Assembly (NCBI GenBank): GCA_902806095.1 | Contig: CADCVF010000069.1 | Coordinates: 1 to 64,000 of the forward strand | Length of the DNA stretch: 64,000 bases | Reading direction: 5' to 3' | Source: an uncultured Rubrobacteraceae bacterium | Lineage (GTDB): Bacteria; Actinomycetota; Rubrobacteria; Rubrobacterales; Rubrobacteraceae | Shown: positions 36,446-44,829 of the stretch, one piece after another | How the letters are laid out: each line of letters starts with the position of its first letter | How positions within the stretch are numbered: position 1 is the first letter of the stretch | Translations under genes and position numbers: made by a program | The notes under the pieces: generated by a model | Seen by the model: only the letters and a program-made list of their open reading frames with translations | Databases searched by the model: none | Told to the model about the DNA's origin: nothing

Positions 36446-38416
36446 GTGAACAACTTCTTCGAAACCAGCAAAAAGAAGCCGAAGACGCGCCGGCTCGGGC
36501 GCTCGGCACGCAGAGGACTACGTGCCCTCTTCAACCTCGTTCTGATCCTCGGTGTGTCCGCCGGGGTGATTATCGCCTGCCTCTATCTGTTCGTCGTCAG
36601 GGAGTACGAGGACGACCTCGACCGAATCTATCCAGCGCTTGCCGAGAACTCCTACGTCTACGACGTGGACGGGAACAGGATAGGAGTGATCCCCGTCACC
36701 GAGAGCCGCGAGACCGTTGGCTTCAGAGGTCTCGGGGAGCATCTCCCCGAGGCCGTCGTCGCCGTCGAGGACCGTCGCTTCTACGGCCACTTCGGTGTCG
36801 ACTTCGAGGGACTCGCCCGTGCGGCCTGGACGGACCTGAGATCCTGGGAGGTACAGGAGGGAGGTTCCACCATCACGGAGCAACTCATGAAGAACCTCTA
36901 CGTTCCCGAGGACCAGCGCCTCGACATCACTTTTCGCAGGAGATTCGTCCAGTCCGCACTCGCGTTCACCTACGAGCGCAAGCACACCAAGAACGAGGTC
37001 CTGACCGCCTACTCGAACACCGTGTACTTCGGGGACGGCGCCTACGGCGCTGAGGAGGCGGCGCAGCGCTACTTCGGAAAGAGCGCCAGAGATCTCGACC
37101 TCTCGGAGGCGGCGATGCTCGCCGGCTTGCTTCATGCCCCCTCGGCCTATGCGACCTTGGAGGGTGACATTATCGTGGAGCCGGTACGCGAGCGCCGCGA
37201 CAGGGTACTAATGCTGATGCAGGAACAGGGTATGATCTCCCCCCAAGAGCGCGAGGAGGCCGAGGCCGCGCCACTGGAGTTCGCCCCCGACCCGCCGCCG
37301 GAAGACCCGGCGTACACGCCTTTCCTCGAGAAAGTCGGGCGGGAGGTGGAGGAGAAGCTAGGGCCACGGGCCCTACAACTCGGGGGACTGCGAATTCACA
37401 CGACGATGGATCCAGACTTCCAGCACGCGGCCGTCGAGACCTCGGATGAGGTACTCTTCGAGCCGACCGACCCTTCTGCCGCCGTCGTGACGATAGAGCC
37501 TCAGAGCGGCGCCCTACGCGCCCTGGCGGGACAGGAGGGAGACTTCAACCTCGCTCTCGACGCCAGACGTCAACCAGGCAGCTCCTTCAAGCCTATCGTG
37601 CTCGCTGCTGCCCTCGAGCAAGACATCTCCCCGGAGAGCATCTACATCTCCCAAGATCTGACTTTCGACTTCGAGGACGAGTACTACGAGATACACAACT
37701 ACGACTATGTAGAGCGGGGAGAGATCTCCGTGTCCGAAGCCATGGCTGAGTCGGACAACACGGTCTTCGTGCAGCTCGCCGCCGACGTTGGATTGGACAA
37801 CGTCGTCGAGTCCGCAGAAGACCTTGGCATCACTACGCCTGTCGACCCCTACCCGTCGACCGCGATAGGCGGCCTGGGTTCGGGTGTCAGTCCGCTCGAC
37901 ATGGCCTCTGCCTACTCGACTTTCGCCGGTGGCGGCGTCCATCGCGAGCCTTACTCCATCGAGAGTATCGACCGGAATAGCTACGGCGAGGTCGAGACGG
38001 TCTACGACCATCAGATCAGCGGTCGGCGCGTGCTCACGGGCAACGAGGCGGCGGTTGCGACCCAGGTCCTCAGGGGAGTTGTGAAGGATGGGACGGCCTC
38101 GATGTTCCACGACCTTGACGAGGAGATCGGACATCCCTCAGCGGGCAAGACGGGTACCACGGACAACTTCGCCGACGCCTGGTACGTCGGCTACACTCCC
38201 CGTCTTTGCACCTCCGTATGGGTCGGTTATGCGGAAGCCCAACGCTCCCTCGTCGGCGTCCACGGCTTGCAGGAGCCCAACGGAGAGACCCTACCCATGG
38301 ACATCTGGTCTGGTTACATGGCCACAGCTACAGCCAGGGACCTGGACCTCGAGTTCCCCGAAGCCGACACAGGCGAACTCTACACCGTCGAAGGCGGCTC
38401 TTCGAGCGGCTTCTGA
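36446..38416 (+). CDS. Class A penicillin-binding protein
   Basis: A bifunctional peptidoglycan synthase of 656 residues, anchored by one helix near residues 28-52. The GT51 glycosyltransferase domain has VEDRRFYGHFGVDFEGLARA and GGSTITEQLMKNLY. The transpeptidase domain has the Ser-x-x-Lys motif in GSSFKP near residue 378, the SDN motif in MAESDNTVFVQL, and KTGTTDN near residue 568. It builds cell wall on the outer face of the membrane. Start GTG 36446 follows GGAGGG. Confidence 0.92.
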   Translation: MNNFFETSKKKPKTRRLGRSARRGLRALFNLVLILGVSAGVIIACLYLFVVREYEDDLDRIYPALAENSYVYDVDGNRIGVIPVTESRETVGFRGLGEHLPEAVVAVEDRRFYGHFGVDFEGLARAAWTDLRSWEVQEGGSTITEQLMKNLYVPEDQRLDITFRRRFVQSALAFTYERKHTKNEVLTAYSNTVYFGDGAYGAEEAAQRYFGKSARDLDLSEAAMLAGLLHAPSAYATLEGDIIVEPVRERRDRVLMLMQEQGMISPQEREEAEAAPLEFAPDPPPEDPAYTPFLEKVGREVEEKLGPRALQLGGLRIHTTMDPDFQHAAVETSDEVLFEPTDPSAAVVTIEPQSGALRALAGQEGDFNLALDARRQPGSSFKPIVLAAALEQDISPESIYISQDLTFDFEDEYYEIHNYDYVERGEISVSEAMAESDNTVFVQLAADVGLDNVVESAEDLGITTPVDPYPSTAIGGLGSGVSPLDMASAYSTFAGGGVHREPYSIESIDRNSYGEVETVYDHQISGRRVLTGNEAAVATQVLRGVVKDGTASMFHDLDEEIGHPSAGKTGTTDNFADAWYVGYTPRLCTSVWVGYAEAQRSLVGVHGLQEPNGETLPMDIWSGYMATATARDLDLEFPEADTGELYTVEGGSSSGF

Positions 38417-38418
38417 AG

Positions 38419-38454
38419 GCGGGTTGAGCAAGGGTTGAGCCTTCCTCAACCCGC
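38419..38454 (+). terminator. Terminator-like hairpin after the PBP gene
   Basis: GCGGGTTGAG at 38419-38428 pairs perfectly with CTCAACCCGC at 38445-38454, and the loop can pair AAGG with CCTT. No T-tract follows, so it may act as an RNA end-stabiliser or weak terminator. Confidence 0.5.
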
Positions 38455-38459
38455 GCATG

Positions 38460-38631
38460 TCAGCCAGTCAGCACACTCCAGCCTTCGGCTTCCGCTTGTC
38501 AGCATTTCAACATGCGCCCTGACGGGCGCTTTCAGCACTAGCCTGCGCGAGCCCTGACTGACAAGCTGAAATGCTGACAAGTCGCTTGGAACAGGCGACG
38601 TGCTGACTAGCTGACAAGCTGAGATGCTGAT
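38460..38631. repeat. Dispersed TCAGCA/TGCTGA element after the PBP gene
   Basis: Left motifs GTCAGCCAGTCAGCACA and GTCAGCATTTCAACATGCG, then right motifs GCTGAAATGCTGACAAG, GTGCTGACTAGCTGAC and AAGCTGAGATGCTGA. CGCCCTGACGGGCG and TTCCAGGCGAC-type pieces are embedded. Confidence 0.75.
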
Positions 38632-38644
38632 TTAGAATAGCTCT

Positions 38645-39097
38645 GTGGACTTGCAGAAGCTCTATGCTGGATCATTTATAGACTGGGAGGTGGTCGCCGC
38701 CTCCTGGAACAAGCGCACCGTCCCTTCACGGCTGCTGCTCTTCGCAGCCCGCCGCTACCTGGAAGAAGGGGCCGGTAGGGTCGATTCCGGGCGCGTCGAG
38801 ATGCTGGCGTCAGCTCCGCTCCCGGAAGAGATCAAACACGCTTTCGCCTCACCGCCAGAACTCGACGCGCCTGCATCGCGCCTCTGGGGCGAGTTCGTCG
38901 ACGCCGCCATCACCGCCGAGCTGGAGATGGTCTCGTACGGCGAGCGACCGCCGCTGTTGCACGAGTTGCGGGCCGGCCTCGAACGGGCCGCTGGGGAGGC
39001 TGGCCCCCTCACCGAACCGGGAAGATGGTTCCTCGCCAGGCGCGACGCCCTTCCGGGAACCGATCTTCCCGAAGATCCTGGATATCTGCCAATCTAA
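38645..39097 (+). CDS. Hypothetical protein
   Basis: A 150-residue soluble protein starting at GTG 38645. It is mainly helical and acidic, with LWGEFVDAAITAELEMVSYG near residue 80 and a Pro-rich C-terminus. I do not recognise it and no motif is visible. The gene is bracketed by two large dispersed repeats, so it is probably a monocistronic unit. No good ribosome binding site is seen before the GTG. Confidence 0.5.
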   Translation: MDLQKLYAGSFIDWEVVAASWNKRTVPSRLLLFAARRYLEEGAGRVDSGRVEMLASAPLPEEIKHAFASPPELDAPASRLWGEFVDAAITAELEMVSYGERPPLLHELRAGLERAAGEAGPLTEPGRWFLARRDALPGTDLPEDPGYLPI

Positions 39098-39297
39098 GCA
39101 TTTCAGCACGCTCAGGCTTTGCCTTCGCTTGTCAGCCCGGCGGCTTTGCCGCCTTGTCAGGACGTCAGCAAGGACTCGCGCACGCGACAAGCTGAAATGG
39201 TGACAAGCGAGGCCGTAGGCCGAAGCGTGCTGAAATGCTGAAAGCGGAGCCCGAAGGGCGGAGTGTGCTGAGAAGGCGCGAAGCGCCGGGCTGACAT
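39098..39297. repeat. Dispersed TCAGCA/TGCTGA element before malic enzyme
   Basis: GCATTTCAGCACGCTCAGGC directly follows a stop codon. The right half has AAGCTGAAATGGTGACAAGC, GTGCTGAAATGCTGAAAGCG and GTGCTGAGAAGGCGC. Embedded hairpins include GGCGGCTTTGCCGCC and GCCCGAAGGGC. One of the longest copies. Confidence 0.75.
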
Positions 39298-39353
39298 ACA
39301 ATCACCCTCATGCCACGAGTGGGGCGGGCCAATGACCGAGAGGGGTTACAGAG

Positions 39354-40799
39354 ATGGAATCGATACCCAGTGCGAGTTACAGTCTCACCTTGAGGGTCGA
39401 GTTTCCGCACGAGGCGGGAGCGCTTGGCAAGATTCTGACGGTCATAGGGGAGGCGGATGGGCTTGTCGGTGCTGTCGATATCGTGCGGATGCGCCAGGAC
39501 AGGACCGTCCGCGACATAACCGTCAACGCCCGTGACTCGGAGCATGGCCAGCAGGTGGTCAAGGTCGTGGAGGAACTGTCCCAGGTCAAGGTCATCAACG
39601 TCTCGGACAGGACGTTCCTCATGCACCTTGGGGGTAAGATCGAAGTCCGCTCCAAGCTACAGATCCGCACGCGCGACGATCTGTCTATGGTCTATACGCC
39701 GGGTGTAGCCCGCGTGTGCAGGGCGATAGCCAGCGACCCGGAGAGGGCTTTCAACCTTACCATCAAGCGCAATACGGTCGCTGTCGTCTCTGACGGCACG
39801 GCCGTCCTCGGCCTTGGGGACATTGGGCCGCGGGCCGCGATGCCCGTGATGGAGGGCAAGGCGGCGCTCTTCAAGCAGTTCGCGAACGTCGACGCGTTCC
39901 CGATCTGCCTCGACACCAAGGATGCTGATGCGATAGTCGAGACCGTCAAGAACCTGGCGCCAGCATTCGGCGGCATAAATCTCGAGGACATCTCGGCCCC
40001 GCGGTGCTTCGAGGTCGAGGAGCGCCTGAAGAAGGAGCTCGACATCCCCGTCTTCCACGACGACCAGCACGGCACGGCTGTCGTCGTACTGGCGGCCCTG
40101 ATCAACTCCCTGAAGATCGTGGACAAGGAGGTGGAAGGGCTCCACATAGTCGTAAACGGCGTTGGCGCCTCGGGGGTGGCTTGCGCCAAGATCATCATGG
40201 CGGCGGGCGCGAAGAACATCGTCGGCTGCGACTCGAAGGGCATCGTCCACGAGGGGCGCGATGACCTCAACGAGTCCAAGCGGTGGTTCGCCGAGAACAC
40301 CAACCCCGAGGGAAGGACCGGCGACCTCTCGGACGCAGTCTCGGGGGCCGACCTCTTCCTCGGGCTCTCCGTGCCCGACGTGCTCACCCTCGAGCACGTC
40401 GAGAGCATGAACCAGGACCCGGTCATATTCGCCATGGCCAACCCCGATCCTGAGATAAGGCCCGAGGTCGCGATGGGGAAGGCGAGGATCATCGCCACAG
40501 GACGCAGCGACTACCCGAACCAGATCAACAACGTCCTCTGCTTCCCCGGCATCTTCAGGGGCGCCCTCGACGTCAGGGCCCACGAGATAGACGAGCCGAT
40601 GAAGCTCTCCGCCGCCGAGGCGATAGCCGGCGTGATCCCGGGTGAAGACCTCTCGGAGGACTATATAATCCCCTCCGTCTTCGACGAGCGGGTCGCCCCC
40701 GCCGTCGCGGAAGCGGTCGCCGAGAGGGCCAGGGAGACGGGCACGGCCAGGCGCATCCAGGATCGCGCCGAGACCGGCCTGACGGTGACGAGCTTCTAA
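39354..40799 (+). CDS. Malic enzyme with N-terminal ACT-like domain
   Basis: Oxidative decarboxylation of malate to pyruvate, making NAD(P)H. The 481-residue protein has an N-terminal ACT-like domain of about 85 residues (SLTLRVEFPHEAGALGKILT), then the malic domain with the Tyr of VYTPGVARVC, the Lys of EGKAALFKQF and the metal ligands of DDQHGTA, then the NAD-binding domain (NGVGASGVACAKII). ACT-malic enzymes are known from several phyla; the effector is not known here. The ATG start at 39354 is preceded by AGAGAT. A long palindrome follows the stop. Confidence 0.9.
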   Translation: MESIPSASYSLTLRVEFPHEAGALGKILTVIGEADGLVGAVDIVRMRQDRTVRDITVNARDSEHGQQVVKVVEELSQVKVINVSDRTFLMHLGGKIEVRSKLQIRTRDDLSMVYTPGVARVCRAIASDPERAFNLTIKRNTVAVVSDGTAVLGLGDIGPRAAMPVMEGKAALFKQFANVDAFPICLDTKDADAIVETVKNLAPAFGGINLEDISAPRCFEVEERLKKELDIPVFHDDQHGTAVVVLAALINSLKIVDKEVEGLHIVVNGVGASGVACAKIIMAAGAKNIVGCDSKGIVHEGRDDLNESKRWFAENTNPEGRTGDLSDAVSGADLFLGLSVPDVLTLEHVESMNQDPVIFAMANPDPEIRPEVAMGKARIIATGRSDYPNQINNVLCFPGIFRGALDVRAHEIDEPMKLSAAEAIAGVIPGEDLSEDYIIPSVFDERVAPAVAEAVAERARETGTARRIQDRAETGLTVTSF

Positions 40800-40800
40800 A

Positions 40801-40834
40801 GCGGTTTTGGGAAGGGCGCCCTTCCCAAAACCGC
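40801..40834 (+). terminator. 34-bp perfect palindrome after malic enzyme
   Basis: GCGGTTTTGGGAAGGGC at 40801-40817 is followed without a gap by its exact reverse complement. It begins one base after the malic enzyme stop. It can form a 17-base-pair stem, with a tight loop, and is likely a terminator or an mRNA 3'-end stabiliser. No T-run follows. Confidence 0.7.
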
Positions 40835-40979
40835 GGCATCAGGCAACAGGGAGGCCCGAGCGAGGTAGTGAGCCTACTCGCCTCCCCCTGCGAGTCGATC
40901 CCATACCTGGACAGGGCTCGCGCTAGAGGCACCTGAAGCCTCTCTTGGACTTCTTCTGGTTGCGGCATAGAATCTGGGT

Positions 40980-41255
40980 ATGAGGAAGGTGTGCCAGATC
41001 TTCGTTTGCTCCACACCAGGTGAGGGACGCTGCGGCGCGAAGGGGGGTGGCGAACTGCTCGCGGCTTTCAGAGACCAGGTGGAACTGCGTGGCATACCGC
41101 CTTCTACCGTGCTCCGCAACGTTTGCACCCGCCGCCATGAGGAAGGTCCTGTCGTCTTCGTCTACCCCGACGACGTCTGGTACACCAGCGTAACATCAGA
41201 GGACGTGGAAGGAATAGTCGAACGCCACCTGGCGCCGATGCGGGTAGAGACGTAG
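40980..41255 (+). CDS. Thioredoxin-like [2Fe-2S] ferredoxin-like protein missing one Cys
   Basis: A 91-residue protein resembling the thioredoxin-like ferredoxin family ((2Fe-2S) ferredoxin domain). It has FVCSTPGEGRCGAKGG for the first two cluster Cys and NVCTRRHEEGPVVFVYPDDV for the third. Family members usually have C-x3-C here (CLGxC); in this protein His sits where the fourth Cys is expected. Either His is a cluster ligand or the cluster is lost. Start ATG 40980. Confidence 0.7.
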   Translation: MRKVCQIFVCSTPGEGRCGAKGGGELLAAFRDQVELRGIPPSTVLRNVCTRRHEEGPVVFVYPDDVWYTSVTSEDVEGIVERHLAPMRVET

Positions 41256-41399
41256 GTCAGCACTTCAGCACGCTGCGCCCTTCGGGCTTCGCTTGTCAGC
41301 AGGGCGGCTCTGCCGCCTTGTCAGCCAGCGCTCGCGTACGGAAAGCTGAAATGCTGACAAGCTGCCCGCAGGGCGGCGCGCTGACTAGCTGACTGGCTG
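41255..41399. repeat. Dispersed TCAGCA/TGCTGA element overlapping the NDH-2-like gene end
   Basis: GTCAGCACTTCAGCACGCTG on the left, GAAAGCTGAAATGCTGACAA and GCTGACTAGCTGACTGGCTG on the right. Embedded are GCCCTTCGGGC, GGCGGCTCTGCCGCC and GCCCGCAGGGC hairpins. The right end lies inside the 3' end of the convergent gene at 41385. Confidence 0.75.
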
Positions 41400-42656
41400 A
41401 TGCCCAAACCCCAGCCGACCGAGCGTTCGCTCCATCGCCCAGTCTGCACCCGTGAGTATCCTGTCACGCCGGCTCTTCATGTAGTAAAGGAGAACGCTTC
41501 TGTAGAGCGCCTGTGCCGCAGGGCCCCGCAGCCTGAGGCCGACGGCGTCGGCAACGGCGCTCTCGGGGCCGAGGCTCACGACGTAGCCCCGGTCGAAGAA
41601 GCGGAAAGGCGGCCTGCCGCGTTTGCTCCGTGCGCCACGAAGGCGGCGCTTGAGGTCGCGTGCGACCCACGGTCCCTGCTGCACGGCCACGGAGGCGGTA
41701 GGTGGCAGGGGACCGAGGCGCGGGTCGGTGTACACTCCGGCGTCACCGAGAACGTAGACCTCGGGATGATCGTGCAGGGTGAGGTGCTCGCTCACGTGCG
41801 CGCGGCCTGCCGCGTCGTGCTCCCCTGGCAACGCCAGCACCAGTGGCGGAGCCACTACACCGGCCGTCCACACCCGGGTGGCGGCCTTCAACCAGTCTTG
41901 GCCGGCAAGGACGCCCTCGGCGCTCGCCTTCTCTACCGGCGAGTTCAGGCGTACCTCGACGCCGAGACCCGAGAGCGTCTTCCTTGCCACCTTATCGAAG
42001 AAGGGGTCGAGCCAGTCCATCAAGCGGTGCGTACCCTCGATTAGCACCACCCGCGGTTCTTCGGACGGCCTTCGGTGGGATCGCTTTCCCAGATAGTCGA
42101 AGAGGGCGGCCACCTCGGCCGCCACCTCCACGCCGGTCGCCCCGCCGCCGACGATGGCCACGGTCAGGGTGCCAGGTGGCGGCGGCGGTCCAGGGCTCGT
42201 GGCGCGATGCCAGGCATCGCTCAGGGTGCCGCGCAGGCGCAGCGCATCGTCCACGGTCCAGAAGGGTTGGAAGTAATCCTGTAGTCGCGGCCCCGGTTCG
42301 GCCTCGACGCTGCCAGGACTTAGGATCAGGTACTCGTAGCCAACGGGGCCTTCCGGGGTTTCCAGGGTCTTCTGGGCGAGGTCTATACCCGAGACTTCCG
42401 AGCGCAGGAACTCGCAGCCGCCAGCGCACAAGGGTGCGATGGGTGAGCTTACGCTCTTCGGATGCACGCGGCCGACCGCGACCTCGTGGATCAGGGGCAC
42501 GAAAGTGTACTCTTTCCTGCGGTCGATCAGCAGAGTCTCGCCTGGCTTACGCAGAACCGGAGGGAGGTGCCTTAGCACAGATGCTCCGGCGAACCCGGCG
42601 CCGAGGACGACCACGCGCGCACCGCGCCGGACGCTCACGCTACGGGCCATCCGCAA
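41385..42656 (-). CDS. NDH-2-like FAD/NAD oxidoreductase
   Basis: A 423-residue flavoprotein of the same superfamily as the protein at 26500. It has VVVLGAGFAGASVLRHL near residue 15, VAIVGGGATGVEVAAEVAAL near 167 and VYVLGDAGVYTDPRLGPL near 305 for FAD and NAD binding. The C-terminal RSVLLYYMKSRRDRIL region may touch the membrane. Its last residues (QPVS) and stop codon are encoded by the dispersed repeat. Starts ATG 42656 and ATG 42650 are both possible. Confidence 0.83.
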   Translation of the reverse strand: MRMARSVSVRRGARVVVLGAGFAGASVLRHLPPVLRKPGETLLIDRRKEYTFVPLIHEVAVGRVHPKSVSSPIAPLCAGGCEFLRSEVSGIDLAQKTLETPEGPVGYEYLILSPGSVEAEPGPRLQDYFQPFWTVDDALRLRGTLSDAWHRATSPGPPPPPGTLTVAIVGGGATGVEVAAEVAALFDYLGKRSHRRPSEEPRVVLIEGTHRLMDWLDPFFDKVARKTLSGLGVEVRLNSPVEKASAEGVLAGQDWLKAATRVWTAGVVAPPLVLALPGEHDAAGRAHVSEHLTLHDHPEVYVLGDAGVYTDPRLGPLPPTASVAVQQGPWVARDLKRRLRGARSKRGRPPFRFFDRGYVVSLGPESAVADAVGLRLRGPAAQALYRSVLLYYMKSRRDRILTGADWAMERTLGRLGFGHQPVS

Positions 42657-42864
42657 AAGCGTCCTTCCAGCACGTTCCTCTCTTTCGACACACCCAACAT
42701 CTTCCGGGAGTATATCGGTCGTGGTGTCTTGTCTCGGCGAGACGCTTTACAAAACGCGCCCCCGAACGTAGACTGCACGGACCGCCAGCGGAAGGAGCGC
42801 CGGCGGCCTAAGGGGTGTCAGGAAAACGGGGAATGACCCCTCCGGGGGCTAGAAAGGGACCGTC

Positions 42865-43191
42865 TTGGTGATGAAGGAGGGAATGGGACTGGGAGATATC
42901 GCTCCCGGGCTCATCGTGAGGCACACCAACCGTCGTCTGGGAAAACTCGATCCGTGCGATGCGTGCGAACGTTTGATCTCTGGCCGCATCTCGTTTTCGG
43001 AGTTCGTGGATCAGGTCGGCGAAGAGTACAAGGAGCTCCTTGATTTCATGATGGACAACGATCTGCACCCTGGACGCCCCGAGGAGGTGCTTTTCTGCAT
43101 AGACTGCCACGCAGGCCTCTATGACCGTACCATCCTTCGCTCCCAGCTGGAGTACCTCTACAGCCACGACAGGCGTGAGAAGTTCGGCTGA
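42865..43191 (+). CDS. Hypothetical protein with two Cys pairs
   Basis: A 108-residue cytosolic protein. It contains DPCDACERL near residue 30 and FCIDCHAG near residue 77, two CxxC motifs that could bind one zinc or an iron-sulfur cluster. The middle is acidic and helical. I do not recognise the family. Possible starts are TTG 42865, GTG 42868 and ATG 42871, with GAAAGGGA upstream. Confidence 0.55.
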   Translation: MVMKEGMGLGDIAPGLIVRHTNRRLGKLDPCDACERLISGRISFSEFVDQVGEEYKELLDFMMDNDLHPGRPEEVLFCIDCHAGLYDRTILRSQLEYLYSHDRREKFG

Positions 43192-43380
43192 GCGGGAACG
43201 AAGTCGAGACGGTGTAGAACCTTCGCCCTGGTCTGCGCAGAGACCGGGAGGTACCGTACCATGAACGACGAGATGCAGAAGCGTGTGAACTTCCGGTGGG
43301 TCGTCTACAGCCGCCGGGGTCCATAAAGAGGAGGGCGGCACACCCGCGGATCATGCGAGAGCCCCCGTTCTTGCGTTATC

Positions 43381-44694
43381 ATGGCTTCCATGGGCATCAC
43401 ATTGATAGTCTTGTTCGTCGCGGTTGCTGTGATACTCGCCGCCTCCGTCGCGCTCGGGCGCGACGCCAGGGAAGTGGAGAGCGCCCGCGACACGGAGTAT
43501 CTGGAACTCGAGGGGACCTGGATCCGCTACAACGTCATCGGCGGGGGGCCCGCGGTCGTACTCGTACACGGCTGGTTATCCTCGTCCCGCATCTGGGAGC
43601 AGCTCGCAGGACGCCTGGCGCAGCGCTTCACCGTGTATACCCTCGACCTCAGCGGTTTCGGGGAATCTGACAAGCCCCTCTCCGGATACGGGATACGAAA
43701 CGGGAGCAGGCTTCTCTACGCATTCTGCGCCCACTTCGGCCTGACCCGCACCAACATCATCGGCCACGACCTCGGCGGGGCCATGGCCGTAAAGCTCGCG
43801 GCCGATCATCCCGACGTCGTAGGACGCCTCGTCCTCATCGCGACCCCGGCCGACGAGAACCAGATCGACCTTCCGACCATGCTGTGGCTAGTCACCGTGC
43901 CCGTCGTCGGCCCCATCTTTTACGCCTTGGGACGTGTGGCGCGTCCTATACGCCGCCTCTGGATGCGGCCCTTCGTCGCCGATTCTGACGACCTCACAGA
44001 GATAGTAGTGGATGACGCTGGGCGGTCCACGCCCGCCGCCGTCTCCAAGACCCTTAGTATCTCGAGGCGTGAGCTCTCCCGCGGCCGGCTCGCCAGGCAG
44101 GCCAGGATAATAAAGATCCCGCTCCTCGTCGTCTCGGGGGAGGAGGACCAGATAGTCGACCCTCAATCGGTCGGGGCGTGGGCCGGGGGCGTGGACAAGT
44201 CCGAGATCTGCCTTATAGACGAATGCGGCCACCTGCCCATGATCGAGCGTATTGCTGAGTTCAACGCCCAGATTCTCGCCTTCCTGACGGGCGACGCCAG
44301 GTACCTGGATTACGTCAACCCGGCCCCGGAGACGAGCGACGAGGCCGAAACCCACTACGTGGACGAGGCCGGCGATACGCAACCCTCTACGGACACCACA
44401 GGCCCACCGGACGACACGGTCGATCTCAGCCCACGCCCCACGGTGTTCGAAGCCGAACGTGACAACGTGCCTAGGGTCGTCCGTAAACACGGGGGAAGAT
44501 ACCCCGCCAGAATCCCGCCTCCGCAGGCGTACCCAGACGATCAAGAGGAGCCACCGACATCGAGCGGCCGAGCCAGACGCGAGCCCTCTGATGAAGATTT
44601 CTTACCCGAGCTGCCCGAAGACCTCTTCGACTGGCCCGAGACGCGGCGCGAGTTCGGCCCACGCGAGCGGCGCGAGGACGACGATACCAGCTAG
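43381..44694 (+). CDS. Membrane-anchored alpha/beta hydrolase with Asp nucleophile
   Basis: A 437-residue protein. Residues 4-24 form a membrane helix. The catalytic domain (about 40-305) has the oxyanion segment LVHGWLSSSRIWE, the nucleophile elbow IIGHDLGGAMAV with Asp instead of Ser, and ECGHLPMIE for the catalytic His. An Asp nucleophile is typical of epoxide hydrolases and haloalkane dehalogenases, so it may hydrolyse such substrates. About 130 residues after 305 are acidic, Pro-rich and probably disordered. The stop overlaps the following repeat (AGCTAGTCAGCA). Confidence 0.75.
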   Translation: MASMGITLIVLFVAVAVILAASVALGRDAREVESARDTEYLELEGTWIRYNVIGGGPAVVLVHGWLSSSRIWEQLAGRLAQRFTVYTLDLSGFGESDKPLSGYGIRNGSRLLYAFCAHFGLTRTNIIGHDLGGAMAVKLAADHPDVVGRLVLIATPADENQIDLPTMLWLVTVPVVGPIFYALGRVARPIRRLWMRPFVADSDDLTEIVVDDAGRSTPAAVSKTLSISRRELSRGRLARQARIIKIPLLVVSGEEDQIVDPQSVGAWAGGVDKSEICLIDECGHLPMIERIAEFNAQILAFLTGDARYLDYVNPAPETSDEAETHYVDEAGDTQPSTDTTGPPDDTVDLSPRPTVFEAERDNVPRVVRKHGGRYPARIPPPQAYPDDQEEPPTSSGRARREPSDEDFLPELPEDLFDWPETRREFGPRERREDDDTS

Positions 44695-44820
44695 TCAGCA
44701 TGTCAGCACGCTTCGGGCCTTCTAGGCCCTCGCTCTCAGCAAAGCAACAAGCTGACAAGCTGAATTGCTGACCAGCGAAGGCGAAGCCTGAGCGTGCTGA
44801 CATGCGCGATCTGCTGAAAG
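44690..44820. repeat. Dispersed TCAGCA/TGCTGA element after the hydrolase
   Basis: CTAGTCAGCATGTCAGCACG on the left, AAGCTGACAAGCTGAATTGC and GTGCTGACATGCG on the right, with the hairpin GGGCCTTCTAGGCCC embedded. It overlaps the stop codon of the upstream gene. Confidence 0.75.
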
Positions 44821-44828
44821 CAGATCGC
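44806..44828. terminator. Perfect hairpin at a convergent gene end
   Basis: GCGATCTGCT, loop GAA, AGCAGATCGC. The 10-base-pair stem lies just past the stop of the GNAT gene (on the minus strand) and at the right end of the dispersed repeat. No T-tract, so a terminator role is only likely. Confidence 0.5.
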
Positions 44829-44829
44829 T

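Noticed and set aside
41843-42811. Long plus-strand frame opposite the NDH-2-like gene
   Set aside because: Arg/Pro/Ser-rich composition of an out-of-frame shadow; the minus strand encodes a clear flavoprotein.
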